In this document: positions 28,788 through 38,703 of the stretch, piece after piece
Layout: every line of letters begins with the position of its first letter
Numbering within the stretch: the first letter of the stretch is position 1
DNA from: Verrucomicrobiia bacterium
Lineage (GTDB): Bacteria > Verrucomicrobiota > Verrucomicrobiia > Limisphaerales > CAIMTB01
Direction of reading: 5' to 3'
Assembly: GCA_019634625.1 (NCBI GenBank)
Contig: JAHCBA010000023.1
Location: 38,879 to 102,878, forward strand
DNA length: 64,000 nt
Translations under genes and position numbers: made by a program
Notes under the pieces: model-generated
The model's input: only the letters and a program-made list of their open reading frames with translations
Told to the model about the DNA's origin: nothing
Databases searched by the model: none

Positions 28788-30032
28788 CTACCGCCCAAAC
28801 AACCGCAGGACGTCGTTGCCCAACTGCGACGGCGCCAGGTACCGCTCCCAGCCCCCCTGCAGCCGGAAATCGTACTGCAACACCAGCCCGAACAGGTCGG
28901 CCCCCCGGTCCTCCCCGCGGATCGCATCGAACGCCCGCCCGTAAAACGCACTCACAATCCAGTCCTTCCGCGGCGCCCGCCAGGTGATCCCCCCCCCTAC
29001 CCCGGAATGCGAACTCCCCGGGTACTCCAGTCCCTCCAGGTACGCCATGCTCGAAGTCGCCCCGAACACCGCAAGGCGCCATGAGGATTCCGGGACGACC
29101 GCAAACGAATAGTTGCCGCTGAGCAGCAGGAAGTTCCGCGCCGAAAACTCCTGGTACAGGTACCCCGGGATCATCAGCGGAAACTCGCTCGCAAACGGCA
29201 GCATCCCGCCCACCCGGTACACGGAAAACCGGTCCAGCCCGGTGCCCGTCCCGCCCGTCAGGCTGAACTCCACGTCGTGCCGATGCTCGGAACTGGTCCA
29301 TCGCCCCAGTATTCTCGCCCACGCCAGGTGGCTCATCTCCTCCAGGCGCCGGTCCCCGGCAAACCCGTACCGGTCGTCGTCAATCCGCCACTGGCCCTCG
29401 TACCAGGTCGAAACCTCCAAGGCCAGCGGCGACCGCAAATCCGGTTCCCGCCCCCCCAGTCGCAACCCCACCCGCGCCACCGGTGCCACATGATCACGCG
29501 GCAACTCGAAATCCCGCGCCGTCTCGTCGTCCCGCTCGAAGTAACTCCCCTCCGCCGTGACCGCCACCACGCCGTTCAACGGCAGTCGCTGCCCCGGATT
29601 GAACCGGTGATACACCGCGCTCCCCACCGTGAATCCATGCCCCGTGAAACTTTCCCCCTGCTCCCACTTCCCACGACGCAGTTCGTTATAGGTCCGCGCA
29701 AACCCGCCCCCGGCCAGGATCAACCCCACATCCGTCCGCTCCCCCAGCAACCCGGCCCACCCCAGCTCGGCGTCCAGCCACACCGGCGCCACCGCCGCCC
29801 GCAACGTCCAGTCGGGCCGCAGAAAGTTCGTCTGGTTGTGCAGGTAGAAGGCATACACCGATAGCGGACTCTTCCCCTCGGTGGGCTGGTTGTACCCGAG
29901 ATGCAGCAGCCTCCGCTCCACCGGATCGATCTGGGCGGACGCCGTGCCGCACCCCGGACCCGCCATCGCCACCATCGCCGCCCCCATCCCAATCCAATGC
30001 CCGACGCCGGTAGGCTTCCTCACAGTTCGCAC
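28788..30032 (-). CDS. Outer-membrane beta-barrel protein
   Basis: A protein of about 414 aa with alternating hydrophobic/polar beta strands and aromatic girdles (for example YLYQEFSARNFLLLSGNYSF) and a C-terminal part rich in aromatic strands, typical of outer-membrane barrels. A GTG at 30032 gives a basic n-region and a signal peptide; an ATG at 29987 is the alternative. Function is unknown. It sits 41 bases downstream of eboE, and co-transcription is likely. Confidence 0.65.
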   Translation of the reverse strand: MRTVRKPTGVGHWIGMGAAMVAMAGPGCGTASAQIDPVERRLLHLGYNQPTEGKSPLSVYAFYLHNQTNFLRPDWTLRAAVAPVWLDAELGWAGLLGERTDVGLILAGGGFARTYNELRRGKWEQGESFTGHGFTVGSAVYHRFNPGQRLPLNGVVAVTAEGSYFERDDETARDFELPRDHVAPVARVGLRLGGREPDLRSPLALEVSTWYEGQWRIDDDRYGFAGDRRLEEMSHLAWARILGRWTSSEHRHDVEFSLTGGTGTGLDRFSVYRVGGMLPFASEFPLMIPGYLYQEFSARNFLLLSGNYSFAVVPESSWRLAVFGATSSMAYLEGLEYPGSSHSGVGGGITWRAPRKDWIVSAFYGRAFDAIRGEDRGADLFGLVLQYDFRLQGGWERYLAPSQLGNDVLRLFGR

Positions 30033-30073
30033 GCACCCAACGGTGAATCGCCCCACCGCCCCGACGCAAGCCG

Positions 30074-31252
30074 TCAGCCAGCCGCCAGACCCCGGACCCG
30101 GCACGCCGCCAGGGTCCACGCATACTCCTCCGTCAATTGGTCCACCACCGACCGGCTCTTCAGTTCGGCCGGCAGGACCTCCCACGTGTAGGTCTCCATC
30201 TCCAGGTGCCGGCAGGCGTCCGGATGCGCCTTCAGCCAGTCGAGCGTCCCCAACACATGATCCCGCGTGCTTCCCCAGAGCGGCCCGTCCCCCAGGTGCA
30301 GCGGCACATGGAAATGAATGCGCCACTCGGCCCGCGCCGGACCCGGCCGCTCCTCGTGCTCCGCCAGCGCATGCGGCAGATCCACCCACCGCCGCAGCGT
30401 CCCGTCCTCTCCCCGCTCGATCACCTGATGAAAATAGGTCTCGTCCGCAAACGCCCGCAACGCCTCCCGCGTCTCCGCCGTCGGCCACACCCGCAGCGCA
30501 CTGCTCAGATGGATCTTGCTGATCCGGATGTCGTGCTGCCGCAACCGCCCCAGCGCCTCATCCGCCATCTCATACTCGACCGCCAGATGACAGCAGTCGT
30601 AGTTCACCCCGAGATGCTCCCGCAACCGCAGATCCCCCGGCCGGTCCGCCCGCATCTCCGCGAAAAAGGCCACCGTCTCCAGCGACGTCTCCAGCGTGCA
30701 GAACGGCTCCGGTTCCAGTCCCAGATGCAGCTTCCGCCCGCTGCGCCGCGTCACCTGCTCCTGATGCTCGATGCAGCGCCACAGGTTGTCCCGCGCCGCC
30801 TGACGCGCCCGCCCGTCCAGATGAAACCCCTTGAACGACACCGGCACCGTGCTGACGCTCCCCTCGACTCCTTCAGGCAGCAACGCCGCCAGCACATCGA
30901 ACAGCCGGTTCGTGTACGCCAGCCGCTCGGGCGTCGTCCAGTCCGGGGCGTACACCTGCTCCTTCACCCGCGTGCCGTGAAACGCCCCGTACGGAAATCC
31001 ATTGATCGTGAAGACGTAACACCCCTCCCGGTCCAGCCACCGCCGGAACTCGTCCAGCGCCCCCGGATCGGCCAGCTCCCGCGAGGCGCGATCCGATAAT
31101 CGCAGCCCGATGGCAAACGGAACCCCGGCCTTCCCCACCCGATCCCGCACCGCCAGCGTATGACGCCGCAACGCCGCCTGAACGTCCTCCCACGATTCGC
31201 CCCGGTGAATGTTCGTGCAGTAGGCCAGGTGATGTCCGTGCGTCAGCTTCAT
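30074..31252 (-). CDS. eboE: EboE-like metabolite traffic protein
   Basis: A 392-aa TIM-barrel protein resembling xylose-isomerase-like enzymes. It opens with the EboE hallmark MKLTHGHHLAYCTNIHRGESW, given here as far as HLAYCTNIH, and contains LGLEPEPFC, GVNYDCCHLAVEYE and IHFHVPLHL. The Ebo system (eboABCDEF) is linked in cyanobacteria and other bacteria to moving or processing secondary-metabolite precursors across the inner membrane. The other ebo genes are not beside it, so it appears solitary, with an outer-membrane barrel gene downstream. The start at 31252 is the family start. Confidence 0.85.
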   Translation of the reverse strand: MKLTHGHHLAYCTNIHRGESWEDVQAALRRHTLAVRDRVGKAGVPFAIGLRLSDRASRELADPGALDEFRRWLDREGCYVFTINGFPYGAFHGTRVKEQVYAPDWTTPERLAYTNRLFDVLAALLPEGVEGSVSTVPVSFKGFHLDGRARQAARDNLWRCIEHQEQVTRRSGRKLHLGLEPEPFCTLETSLETVAFFAEMRADRPGDLRLREHLGVNYDCCHLAVEYEMADEALGRLRQHDIRISKIHLSSALRVWPTAETREALRAFADETYFHQVIERGEDGTLRRWVDLPHALAEHEERPGPARAEWRIHFHVPLHLGDGPLWGSTRDHVLGTLDWLKAHPDACRHLEMETYTWEVLPAELKSRSVVDQLTEEYAWTLAACRVRGLAAG

Positions 31253-31313
31253 GCGATGCCCCCGACTACATCCCACTTGCCCCGCCAGGGCAAACCCGGG
31301 TCACCCTTGCATT

Positions 31314-31405
31314 CCGGAATCGTGGGTGAGGAGGCAGCGAATCGGAGGGACGAGCTCCGCGAGTCCTCAACCCAGTGCCCCACACCTCTTCTCCCTCCTG
31401 CAGAC
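31314..31405 (+). repeat. Partial family-A dispersed element
   Basis: The 5' half of the family-A element, with GTGGGTGAGGAGGCAGCGAA and the core GAGGGACGAGCTCCGCGAG. The gap 31253-31681 otherwise contains nothing I can support. Confidence 0.75.
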
Positions 31406-31681
31406 TCGTACTCAGACCGAAGAACTGACATGCGCCCCCGCCAGCCCGCGGTCAGTCCCCGCCAAAATCCGGTGAGCGGGTTCGTTCCCATTCGTGTTCC
31501 TTCAACGCGGATAGGGGCCCTGCCCGGTACGATGGGTGACGCGGAGGCTTCGGCCGGACGCCACCGACAGTCCAACGCGGGGCCCCTCGGCCTTTCTCCC
31601 CCCCGGTTCCATGCCCCGTCCCCATGCCCTTTCCGCGGCACAACCCTTGACCGGACGGCACGCCCCGGTCCACCTCATCCC

Positions 31682-33061
31682 ATGCTCCTCCCCAAACGAC
31701 CCGCCCCCTCCCCACCCGCTCCCGTTTCCCTTCCGCGTCGGCGCTTTCTCGGCCGCGTGGCCGCCCTCGCTTCCTTTGTCGCCCTCGCCCGGAACCGGAT
31801 CCCCCGCTCGCTCGCCGCCGATTCCCCCTCGATCCGCCTGGCCCGACGCATCCTCGAGGACGAGGAACTCGACACGTTCCTCGAACGGGCCCGCGCCCTG
31901 CTCCGCACCGGCCTCAATGCCGGGGACGGTTACGGCGAAGTCTGGATCCGTGATCTCAACACCTTCATCGAACTCGCCCTCCAGGTGAATCCCGCCCCGC
32001 CCCTCCGCGAGGCGCTGATCACATTCTTCAAGTTCCAGGGCGACGACGGCAACATCGTCGATGGCTTCATCCCCGAAGCCAAGGCCGGCGTCGGCTATCG
32101 CTACCGCCGTTCCCCCCTCGCTCCCGGACTGCTCGCCCACAAGAACACCGTCGAAACCGACCAGGAATCCTCCCTCGTCCAGGCGGTCGCCCGCTATGTC
32201 CGCATCACCGGCGATACCGAACTCCTCCGCCTCCCCGTCGATGGCGTTCCCATCCTCGATCGCCTCGAACATGCCCTCGACTACCTCATGAAGGACCGCT
32301 GGTCCCCCGACCACGATCTCCTCTGGGGCGCCACCACCGTGGACTGGGGCGACGTCCAGCCGGAACATCCCTGGGGCGTCGAACTCGATGAACATTCCCA
32401 CCGGGCCATCGACATCTACGACAACGCCCTCTTCCTCGTCGCCCTCCGCGAATTCCTCTCCCTGCCGCCCGCCCGCCCCCACGCCGCCGCCCGCTGGACC
32501 GCCGTCGGCGACCGGGTCCGTGCCGGCATCCGACGCCACCTCTGGGATGCCCCACGCGGCAAGTTCAAACCCCACGTGTACCTCGCCGGTTCGCCGTTCC
32601 CGCCCGACTTCGACGAAGACGCCATCTGGTACCACGGAGGCACCGCCGTCGCCATGGAGGCGGATCTCCTCTCCCGGGAGGAAATCGTCCGCTCCCTCGC
32701 CGCCATGCGCGACAACGTCCGCCGCGCCGGCGCCGCCAGCCTCGGACTCACCGTGTACCCGCCGTATCCGGACGGCTTCTTCAAGAATCCCGGCATGGGC
32801 GCCTGGTCGTACCAGAACGGTGGCGACTGGTGCTGGTTCGGTGGCCGGTTGATCCGTCAACTCCTCAGGGCCGGCCTCGTCGAGGACGCCTACCTCGATC
32901 TCAAACCCATGGTGACCCGCGTCCTGCGCCACAACGGCTTCTTCGAATGGTGGACCCGCGACAATCAACCCCGCGGTTCCGGTCGGTTCCGCGGCTCCGC
33001 CGGCGTCCTCGGCATCGTCATCCAGGAACTCCGCGCCTGGGCGTCCTCCCACACCGCCTGA
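31682..33061 (+). CDS. Exported six-hairpin (alpha/alpha toroid) glycosidase-like protein
   Basis: A 459-aa protein with an N-terminal twin-arginine-like leader (PRRRFLGRVAALASFVALA) directing export. The mature part is rich in paired alpha helices with acidic/aromatic active-site-like motifs: GEVWIRDLNTFIE, KNTVETDQESSLVQAVARYV, GATTVDWGDVQPE and WSYQNGGDWCWFGGR. These fit six-hairpin glycosidases such as the GH15/GH63/glycogen-debranching relatives. Exact family and substrate are not assigned. It converges with the PL10 gene 52 bases away, consistent with plant or algal polysaccharide use. Confidence 0.75.
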   Translation: MLLPKRPAPSPPAPVSLPRRRFLGRVAALASFVALARNRIPRSLAADSPSIRLARRILEDEELDTFLERARALLRTGLNAGDGYGEVWIRDLNTFIELALQVNPAPPLREALITFFKFQGDDGNIVDGFIPEAKAGVGYRYRRSPLAPGLLAHKNTVETDQESSLVQAVARYVRITGDTELLRLPVDGVPILDRLEHALDYLMKDRWSPDHDLLWGATTVDWGDVQPEHPWGVELDEHSHRAIDIYDNALFLVALREFLSLPPARPHAAARWTAVGDRVRAGIRRHLWDAPRGKFKPHVYLAGSPFPPDFDEDAIWYHGGTAVAMEADLLSREEIVRSLAAMRDNVRRAGAASLGLTVYPPYPDGFFKNPGMGAWSYQNGGDWCWFGGRLIRQLLRAGLVEDAYLDLKPMVTRVLRHNGFFEWWTRDNQPRGSGRFRGSAGVLGIVIQELRAWASSHTA

Positions 33062-33113
33062 ACCGCAACCGGCGCTTTGCCCCCACCTCCCAGCCACGTC
33101 CCTTCCCGTCCCT

Positions 33114-34154
33114 TCACCGCCCCGCCGCCCGCAACACCCGCTCCCCCCAGTTCCCATACCACGCATAACCTGCCCGGCGCTCCTGCTCGATGTCCGCCAG
33201 CCGGTACCGGGCCACCCCATCCCGCCCGGCAAACAGCGGCCGCAGGGTGTCCAGTTCGTAAAACCGTGCCCACAACGGCGGCGCTCCGGCATCCTCCACC
33301 ACCCTTCGGTCCCCGTCCCGCGTCTCCACCCGGATCCCCCTGATCTTCACCCTCTCGTACCATTCCACCCCGGCGCGGATCGCTTCCTCCACCCTGGCTC
33401 CACGCTCCTCCAGGCTCATCAGCAACAGAAGGATGCCCGCACTCTCGCCCCCGCTGAGCGAGGCGAGTTCGTAGGTCCGCGCCGGGCGCGGCTCCAGCGT
33501 GATCTCGTCGTGTTGCGCACACCACACCGTCAGCCGCCCCCCGACCCGCACCTGGCACTTCAGGATGCACTCCACCCCCCGCTCGAAAGCCTCCGCCGCA
33601 CGTCCCCGCCACGCTTGCCCAAGCCATCCGAAATCCTCCGAACGGCTTACTTCCCGCATCAACTCCATCAACCCCACCATCGTCCCGTCATTGAAGGTGA
33701 TGTGCCTCCCATACCCCGGACCCGCGGGATGCGACTGCGGCCAGCCTCCGTTCGGATACTGCGCATCCAGGATGTGGCTCAACCCACGTTCCACTCCTTC
33801 CCGGAACCGTCGTTCCCCCGTCACCCGGGCCAGCCGCGCCAGAAACCGGATCTCTCCCACCGTCGCCCCGTTGTCGAACGTCCCCCGCTCCGGACGCCCC
33901 GGTCCCGCGAACGCCGCCGCCGTGTTCATGTTCTTGGGCCAGTCGCCCCGGGCCGTCTGGTGACTCAGCACCCGCCCCCCCATCTCCACCGCCTCCACCG
34001 AGGCAAACCAGGCCTCCGGACGCCCCATGAGCGTCCCCGATCCCGGCCGATCCGCACCCCACGCCGCCATCCCCAAAATCGCCGCCATCCCCGCCCCCGC
34101 CGCTCCCAGCCACCCCATCCCGCCAGTCCTCCGTATCCATCCAGATGCTCGCAT
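33114..34154 (-). CDS. Pectate lyase, PL10 family
   Basis: A 346-aa exported polysaccharide lyase cleaving polygalacturonate by beta-elimination. It has an N-terminal signal segment (start 34154), then the PL10 toroid motifs GDWPKNMNTA, TFDNGATVGEIRFLARL, YPNGGWPQSHP, FNDGTMVGLM, WCAQHDEITLEPRPAR and YELASLSGGES. Length matches the catalytic module of PelA-type enzymes. A neighbouring toroidal glycosidase and a beta-helix gene elsewhere in the window support pectin-type substrate use. Confidence 0.92.
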   Translation of the reverse strand: MRASGWIRRTGGMGWLGAAGAGMAAILGMAAWGADRPGSGTLMGRPEAWFASVEAVEMGGRVLSHQTARGDWPKNMNTAAAFAGPGRPERGTFDNGATVGEIRFLARLARVTGERRFREGVERGLSHILDAQYPNGGWPQSHPAGPGYGRHITFNDGTMVGLMELMREVSRSEDFGWLGQAWRGRAAEAFERGVECILKCQVRVGGRLTVWCAQHDEITLEPRPARTYELASLSGGESAGILLLLMSLEERGARVEEAIRAGVEWYERVKIRGIRVETRDGDRRVVEDAGAPPLWARFYELDTLRPLFAGRDGVARYRLADIEQERRAGYAWYGNWGERVLRAAGR

Positions 34155-34194
34155 GCCTCCCCATCCCACACCGTCACCCCCCTTTCAGCAAGCC

Positions 34195-34350
34195 GTTGGG
34201 TGTCCACGCTTCAGCGTGAGCCTCCCTATCCAACCCACCACGCTCACCCATGCACACCCAACGAACGACGGCCAACCCCGTGCCCCCACGTCCCCGCCCT
34301 GCCAGAACGGTTGGGTGTACACGCTTCAGCGTGAGCCTCCCTATCCACCC
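34195..34350. repeat. Family-B hairpin repeats, two copies
   Basis: Two copies of GTTGGGTGT[C/A]CACGCTTCAGCGTGAGCCTCCC-type sequence with hairpins at 34205-34218 and 34320-34333. The second lies 69 bases before the RNase HIII start, so it falls in its leader. Confidence 0.85.
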
Positions 34351-34402
34351 CACCCCACGATTCCGGCTCGACGCCGTCCCACCCGTTCCTTTCCCTCTCG
34401 TC

Positions 34403-35365
34403 GTGCCCGCTCCGACGAGCTACACGGTCAAACTCACGCCCCCCCAGGCCAAAACCCTCGAAGCCATCGTCCGCGACGGCACCTTCGAACTGCGCCAGGT
34501 CCCCTACGCCCGCTTCAGCGGCGTCCGCAAGGACTTCAACGTCACCTTCTACGAATCCGGCAAACTCGTCGTCCAGGGCAAGGGCACCCAGGACTTCGTC
34601 CAGTTCGTCCTCGAACCCCGGGTCCTCGGCGAAGCCCGCCTCGGATACGAGGATGTCCTCGATCCCGACCGCCTCGCCCCGCGCCTCGGCATCGACGAAT
34701 CGGGCAAGGGCGATTTCTTCGGCCCCCTCTGCATCGCCGGCGTGTACGTCAACGCCGCCGTCCTCGAAGCCTGGAAGGATGCCGGCATCCGTGACTCCAA
34801 AAGCGTCGGCAGCGACGCCCAGGTCCTGCGCCTCGCCGACCGCATCCGCAAAACCCCCGGCTGCGTCCACACCGTCGTCCCCATCGGCCCCGGCGCCTAC
34901 AACCGCATGTACGCCCTCAATCGCTCCGTGAACCGCGTCCTCGCCTGGGGCCACGCCCGTGTCATCGAAAACCTCCTCGGCCTCCGTCACCGCATGGATC
35001 CCCTCCCCGTCCGCGCCATCAGCGACCAGTTCGCCAGCGACAAGGAAACCATCGAGAAGGCCCTCCTCTCCCTCGGACGCTCCTTCGAACTGGTCCAGCG
35101 CCACAAGGCCGAATCCGACGCCGCGGTCGCCGCCGCCTCCATCCTCGCCCGCGAAGAGTTCCTGCGCCGGCTCAAGCGCCTCGGCGAAGAATTCGACATC
35201 CACCTCCCCAAAGGCGCCTCCCGCGAGGTCGAGGACGCCGGGCGCGCCTTCATCGAACGCCACGGCGAGGAGGCCCTCCCCAAGGTCGCCAAAATGCACT
35301 TCCGCACCTCCTACCGCATTCGCGGCCTCCCCGAACCTCCCGCCCGCGAATGGAAACGCCGCTAA
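34403..35365 (+). CDS. rnhC: Ribonuclease HIII
   Basis: A 320-aa RNase HIII that cuts RNA in RNA-DNA hybrids. The GTG at 34403 is chosen because it begins just before the N-terminal TBP-like substrate-binding domain (YTVKLTPPQAKTLEA); the longer frame would run through the family-B repeats. The catalytic domain begins GIDESGKGDFFGPL (Asp and Glu of the DEDE set), followed by RDSKSV and ISDQFASDK. Length is normal. Confidence 0.93.
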   Translation: MPAPTSYTVKLTPPQAKTLEAIVRDGTFELRQVPYARFSGVRKDFNVTFYESGKLVVQGKGTQDFVQFVLEPRVLGEARLGYEDVLDPDRLAPRLGIDESGKGDFFGPLCIAGVYVNAAVLEAWKDAGIRDSKSVGSDAQVLRLADRIRKTPGCVHTVVPIGPGAYNRMYALNRSVNRVLAWGHARVIENLLGLRHRMDPLPVRAISDQFASDKETIEKALLSLGRSFELVQRHKAESDAAVAAASILAREEFLRRLKRLGEEFDIHLPKGASREVEDAGRAFIERHGEEALPKVAKMHFRTSYRIRGLPEPPAREWKRR

Positions 35366-35377
35366 GCCGTACCCATG

Positions 35378-35522
35378 CAAGCTGTGGGGAGAAACGCGAA
35401 CGTCGCGAAGCGTCGCTTCGGAGGGCCGGGTTCCACGAGGCCGCAACCGTGGGAAGCGCTGGGTTGAGAACTCGCAGCACTCGTCCCCCCGATTCGCGGC
35501 CTCCTCACCCACAACTCCGGGA
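35378..35522 (-). repeat. Family-A dispersed element, full copy
   Basis: A complete copy in inverted orientation relative to 44835-44981, ending with CACCCACAACTCCGG. It starts shortly after the rnhC stop. The remainder of the 35366-35692 gap holds no recognised feature. Confidence 0.85.
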
Positions 35523-35692
35523 GGCACCCACCTCCTTCACGCACGGTTGAAATCCGCGTGACAACCCTGTTCCACCGGGTCTTTCCGCTCGACAGCCATT
35601 CCCGGCCCCGGTGAGAAAACCGGTTCTCGCCATCGGGTCCCCCGCCCACCAAGGCGGCCGGTCCCGACAGTCGAGTTCCCAGAAACACAACC

Positions 35693-38572
35693 ATGAACCG
35701 ACATTCCCTCCGATCCCGGCCCCACGCCGCGCCGTTGATCCTCGCAACCTTCCTCGCCCTGCCAGCCTTCGCGGCCCCTCCAGGCCCCGAAGTCGTCGTC
35801 CCCGAGGGCGGCTCCGCCCCCGGTCCCTACCCCAATTCCTCCGTCACCGCCGTCAACGTCATCGCCCGCGGCAGCAATGCCGGCTTCGATGGCCGGGCCG
35901 AAGTCGTCGGCTTCGACGGCCAGGGCCCCATCCCCTGGTCGGTCAACCGCTACAATCGCGGCGACTTCGCCCTCCGCCTCGCCCCCGCCGATCCCACCGC
36001 CGCCGACACCTCCATGGGACAGGGCTTCATCGACTTCGCCGACAACTCGCCCGGACTCCCCGCCAGCCACGCCTGGCGCCCCACCACCGTCCGCGGTGTC
36101 GTCATCCCCACCGCCCGCCAGAACGGCCCCATCGACTGGAACGACGGGCAGGGCCCCTTCTATCCCACCGTCGCCATCTCCCAGGCCTCCTCCGGTCCCG
36201 GCTATGACATGGTCAGTGGCTCGTTCGGAACCGGAAACCTCGACCTCATCACCGGCAGTGCCGGCACCCCCAGCTCCAGCCCCGAAGCCAACTTCGCGTT
36301 CTCCGCGGCCTGGTTCCCCTACGACCAGGGCTGGCTCGCCGGCGAAGTCGGCAACCCCATCCTCTTCGATGCCTTCCTCCCCGACGGCACCGCCCAGTGG
36401 CGCCAGGCCAATTCCCGCGCCGCCGGTCTCTCCGCCGGACTCGTCCGCTGGCGCGATTACCCGAGCGACACCGGCATCTTCGGAGGCCTCGCCGAACTCC
36501 GCCTCCCCGGTGTCAATACCCTCGAGGATGGCATGCTCTTCGCCACGTCCACGGACGGCTCCAGCGACGTCAATATCCTCGGCGTCGCCCCCCTCGACGA
36601 CGGCAGCGCCTGGCTGATCACCCTGCGCGAAGACTCCGCCACCGACGCCGAAACGCTGGCCACCTCCGGTCAGTCCCAGTTCCAGTTCGTTTACATCCCC
36701 TTCCATGCCGAGCGCCTCATCGGCGGTCACATCGTCGGCACCGACGCCTCCAAACGCCGCGCCGTCGGCGATTTCTCCGTCACCCGCACCGGGACCGGCA
36801 CCTATGAACTGACCCTCCCCGGCAAGACCGGCTCCTCCGGTGCCCTGATCCTCCAGCCCGCCGCCTTCGAACCCGGCACCACCGAACCCCTCGCCACCCG
36901 CGCCTTCCTCTCCTACGAGTACCTCAATGACCGCTTCGTGATCCAAAGCCGGGTCACCACCAGCGACACCACCGCCGACCTCGCCGACGTCAGTTTCTAC
37001 GTCGCCTGGATCGACTTCGCCGAACCGCTCGCCCCGCCCGCCGGTCCCCGCATGCGCTCCCTCGGCCCCGTCGCCGCCAGCCCGGAGGATGTCCGCGTTC
37101 TCGAAGCCGGCATCGCCGCCCACACGACCGAACCCGAGATCCTCGTCACCACCATCGATGCCGACAACCTCGGCGGCTACACCGACCCGCTCACCGGCAA
37201 TCCCGCCGTCGCCGCCCTGATCGGCCGCTTCTACGATCCCCGCTCGCTCACCCCGACCAGCGAACCCTTTGTCATCGTCGGCAATCCCTCCGGGGCCATC
37301 ACCCGCCACGACGTGAAGTTCAACCCGGTCTCCCGCCAGTACGTGGTGGTCGCCAATCTCCGGACCGCCGGCCTCAATGGCACCCACATCCCGGCGTTCG
37401 CCCTCGTGAATCCCGCCTCCGTCGCCGGGGACCAGTCGCCCGTCGCCAGGGTCTTCGCCTATCGCAACGACGCCGAATTCAATTTCGACGATGTCGCCCT
37501 CGCCGTGAGCAGCCGCAACGGCAACATCTTCTTTGTCGCCGAATACGCCTTCCCCGGCGAAGGCGAAGGCGTGGTCGGCGCGCTCTTCGACGCCGAAGAC
37601 AACCTCCTCACCCCCGGCGAACAACGCCTCGACATCCTCCAACCCATCGGCGACGAGGATGATCCGGACGCCATCTACCTCCCCGAACAGGACGCCTTCC
37701 TCTACCTCACCAACACCGACGGCTCCAACGGCTCCGACTGGCCCTTCAACAACCGCATCGTCGGCGCCGTGGTCGATGCTGCCCCCGACAGCCAGGGCCG
37801 GCTGGTCACCCGCCCCGAAGCCTTCCTGTCCGACGGCCTCCCGGAAGGCACCCCCGAAGGCCATCCGGCCGCCCTCCTCAACCCCTTCAACGGCGAACTC
37901 CTCGTCGCCTACGACTGGGGCAACGGCACCGCCAACGGTCAGGTCGCCTTTAATTCCATCGGACCCGCTCCCACCTACGCCTTCACCCAGGTCCGCCCCG
38001 AGGTCCATTATCTCCAGGGCGTCAGCGGCAATCCCTTCAATCATCAGCATCCCCAGCTCGCCGCCGATCCCGAACGCGGTGTCATCGTCGTCGGCTTCAA
38101 TTCCACCGGCAGTTCCATCGGCCTGCCGTCCGCCTACGTCTTCACCCTCCTCGGTCCGGACGGGCAACCCCTCCCAAGCCAGTTGGGTGCCCCCTACTTC
38201 CTCGCCGACGCCCGGGGCGGCCTCGGCAACAGCGTGAACTTCCACAACCTGAAGTTCTCACCGCCCAGCGGCTCGTTCGTCGCCGCCTACACCACCGGCA
38301 CCCCCACCACCACCTACCTCGCCGCGCTCCAGATCACCTCGAATCACCTCGCCTCCGACACCCCGCCCACCCTGGCGGTGCGTCGCGCCGGCAGCGACCT
38401 CGAGATCTCCTGGCCCACCGCCGCCGGCTTCCAGCTCCAGGCCTCCCCGGCCCTCGGCGCTGCCGCCGCCTGGACCAACGTCGCCAACCCTGTCGTCTCC
38501 GAAGGCGGCTCCAGCCGCGTCACGGTAACCCCGTCCGCCGCCGCCCAGTACTTCCGCCTCCTCCGACTCTAG
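35693..38572 (+). CDS. Large secreted protein, FYRLR-type C-terminus
   Basis: A 959-aa exported protein with a clear signal peptide (RPHAAPLILATFLALPAFA). The mature region is beta-rich, with repeated short segments ending in Asp/Gly turns and text such as NPFNGELLVAYDWGNG, suggesting a propeller-like or multi-sandwich fold; no catalytic motif was recognised. The last 60 residues (LEISWPTAAGF to YFRLLRL) are the small beta domain shared by several exported proteins here. A strong terminator follows 22 bases after the stop. Confidence 0.85.
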   Translation: MNRHSLRSRPHAAPLILATFLALPAFAAPPGPEVVVPEGGSAPGPYPNSSVTAVNVIARGSNAGFDGRAEVVGFDGQGPIPWSVNRYNRGDFALRLAPADPTAADTSMGQGFIDFADNSPGLPASHAWRPTTVRGVVIPTARQNGPIDWNDGQGPFYPTVAISQASSGPGYDMVSGSFGTGNLDLITGSAGTPSSSPEANFAFSAAWFPYDQGWLAGEVGNPILFDAFLPDGTAQWRQANSRAAGLSAGLVRWRDYPSDTGIFGGLAELRLPGVNTLEDGMLFATSTDGSSDVNILGVAPLDDGSAWLITLREDSATDAETLATSGQSQFQFVYIPFHAERLIGGHIVGTDASKRRAVGDFSVTRTGTGTYELTLPGKTGSSGALILQPAAFEPGTTEPLATRAFLSYEYLNDRFVIQSRVTTSDTTADLADVSFYVAWIDFAEPLAPPAGPRMRSLGPVAASPEDVRVLEAGIAAHTTEPEILVTTIDADNLGGYTDPLTGNPAVAALIGRFYDPRSLTPTSEPFVIVGNPSGAITRHDVKFNPVSRQYVVVANLRTAGLNGTHIPAFALVNPASVAGDQSPVARVFAYRNDAEFNFDDVALAVSSRNGNIFFVAEYAFPGEGEGVVGALFDAEDNLLTPGEQRLDILQPIGDEDDPDAIYLPEQDAFLYLTNTDGSNGSDWPFNNRIVGAVVDAAPDSQGRLVTRPEAFLSDGLPEGTPEGHPAALLNPFNGELLVAYDWGNGTANGQVAFNSIGPAPTYAFTQVRPEVHYLQGVSGNPFNHQHPQLAADPERGVIVVGFNSTGSSIGLPSAYVFTLLGPDGQPLPSQLGAPYFLADARGGLGNSVNFHNLKFSPPSGSFVAAYTTGTPTTTYLAALQITSNHLASDTPPTLAVRRAGSDLEISWPTAAGFQLQASPALGAAAAWTNVANPVVSEGGSSRVTVTPSAAAQYFRLLRL

Positions 38573-38594
38573 CCGCACCCTTGCTGGCCGCACC

Positions 38595-38629
38595 GGGCGT
38601 CGTCCGCACCCGCGGACGACGCCCTTTTC
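38595..38629 (+). terminator. Intrinsic terminator
   Basis: A perfect 13-bp stem (38595-38607 with 38612-38624), four-base loop, then TTTT. It separates the large secreted protein from the GH16 gene. Confidence 0.88.
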
Positions 38630-38703
38630 GTTCCCCGCACCGCCGCCCACCATTTGCTTGCCTGCCCGCCTCATCCGCGGTGGGCTGTCATCACCCTCGT
38701 GCC

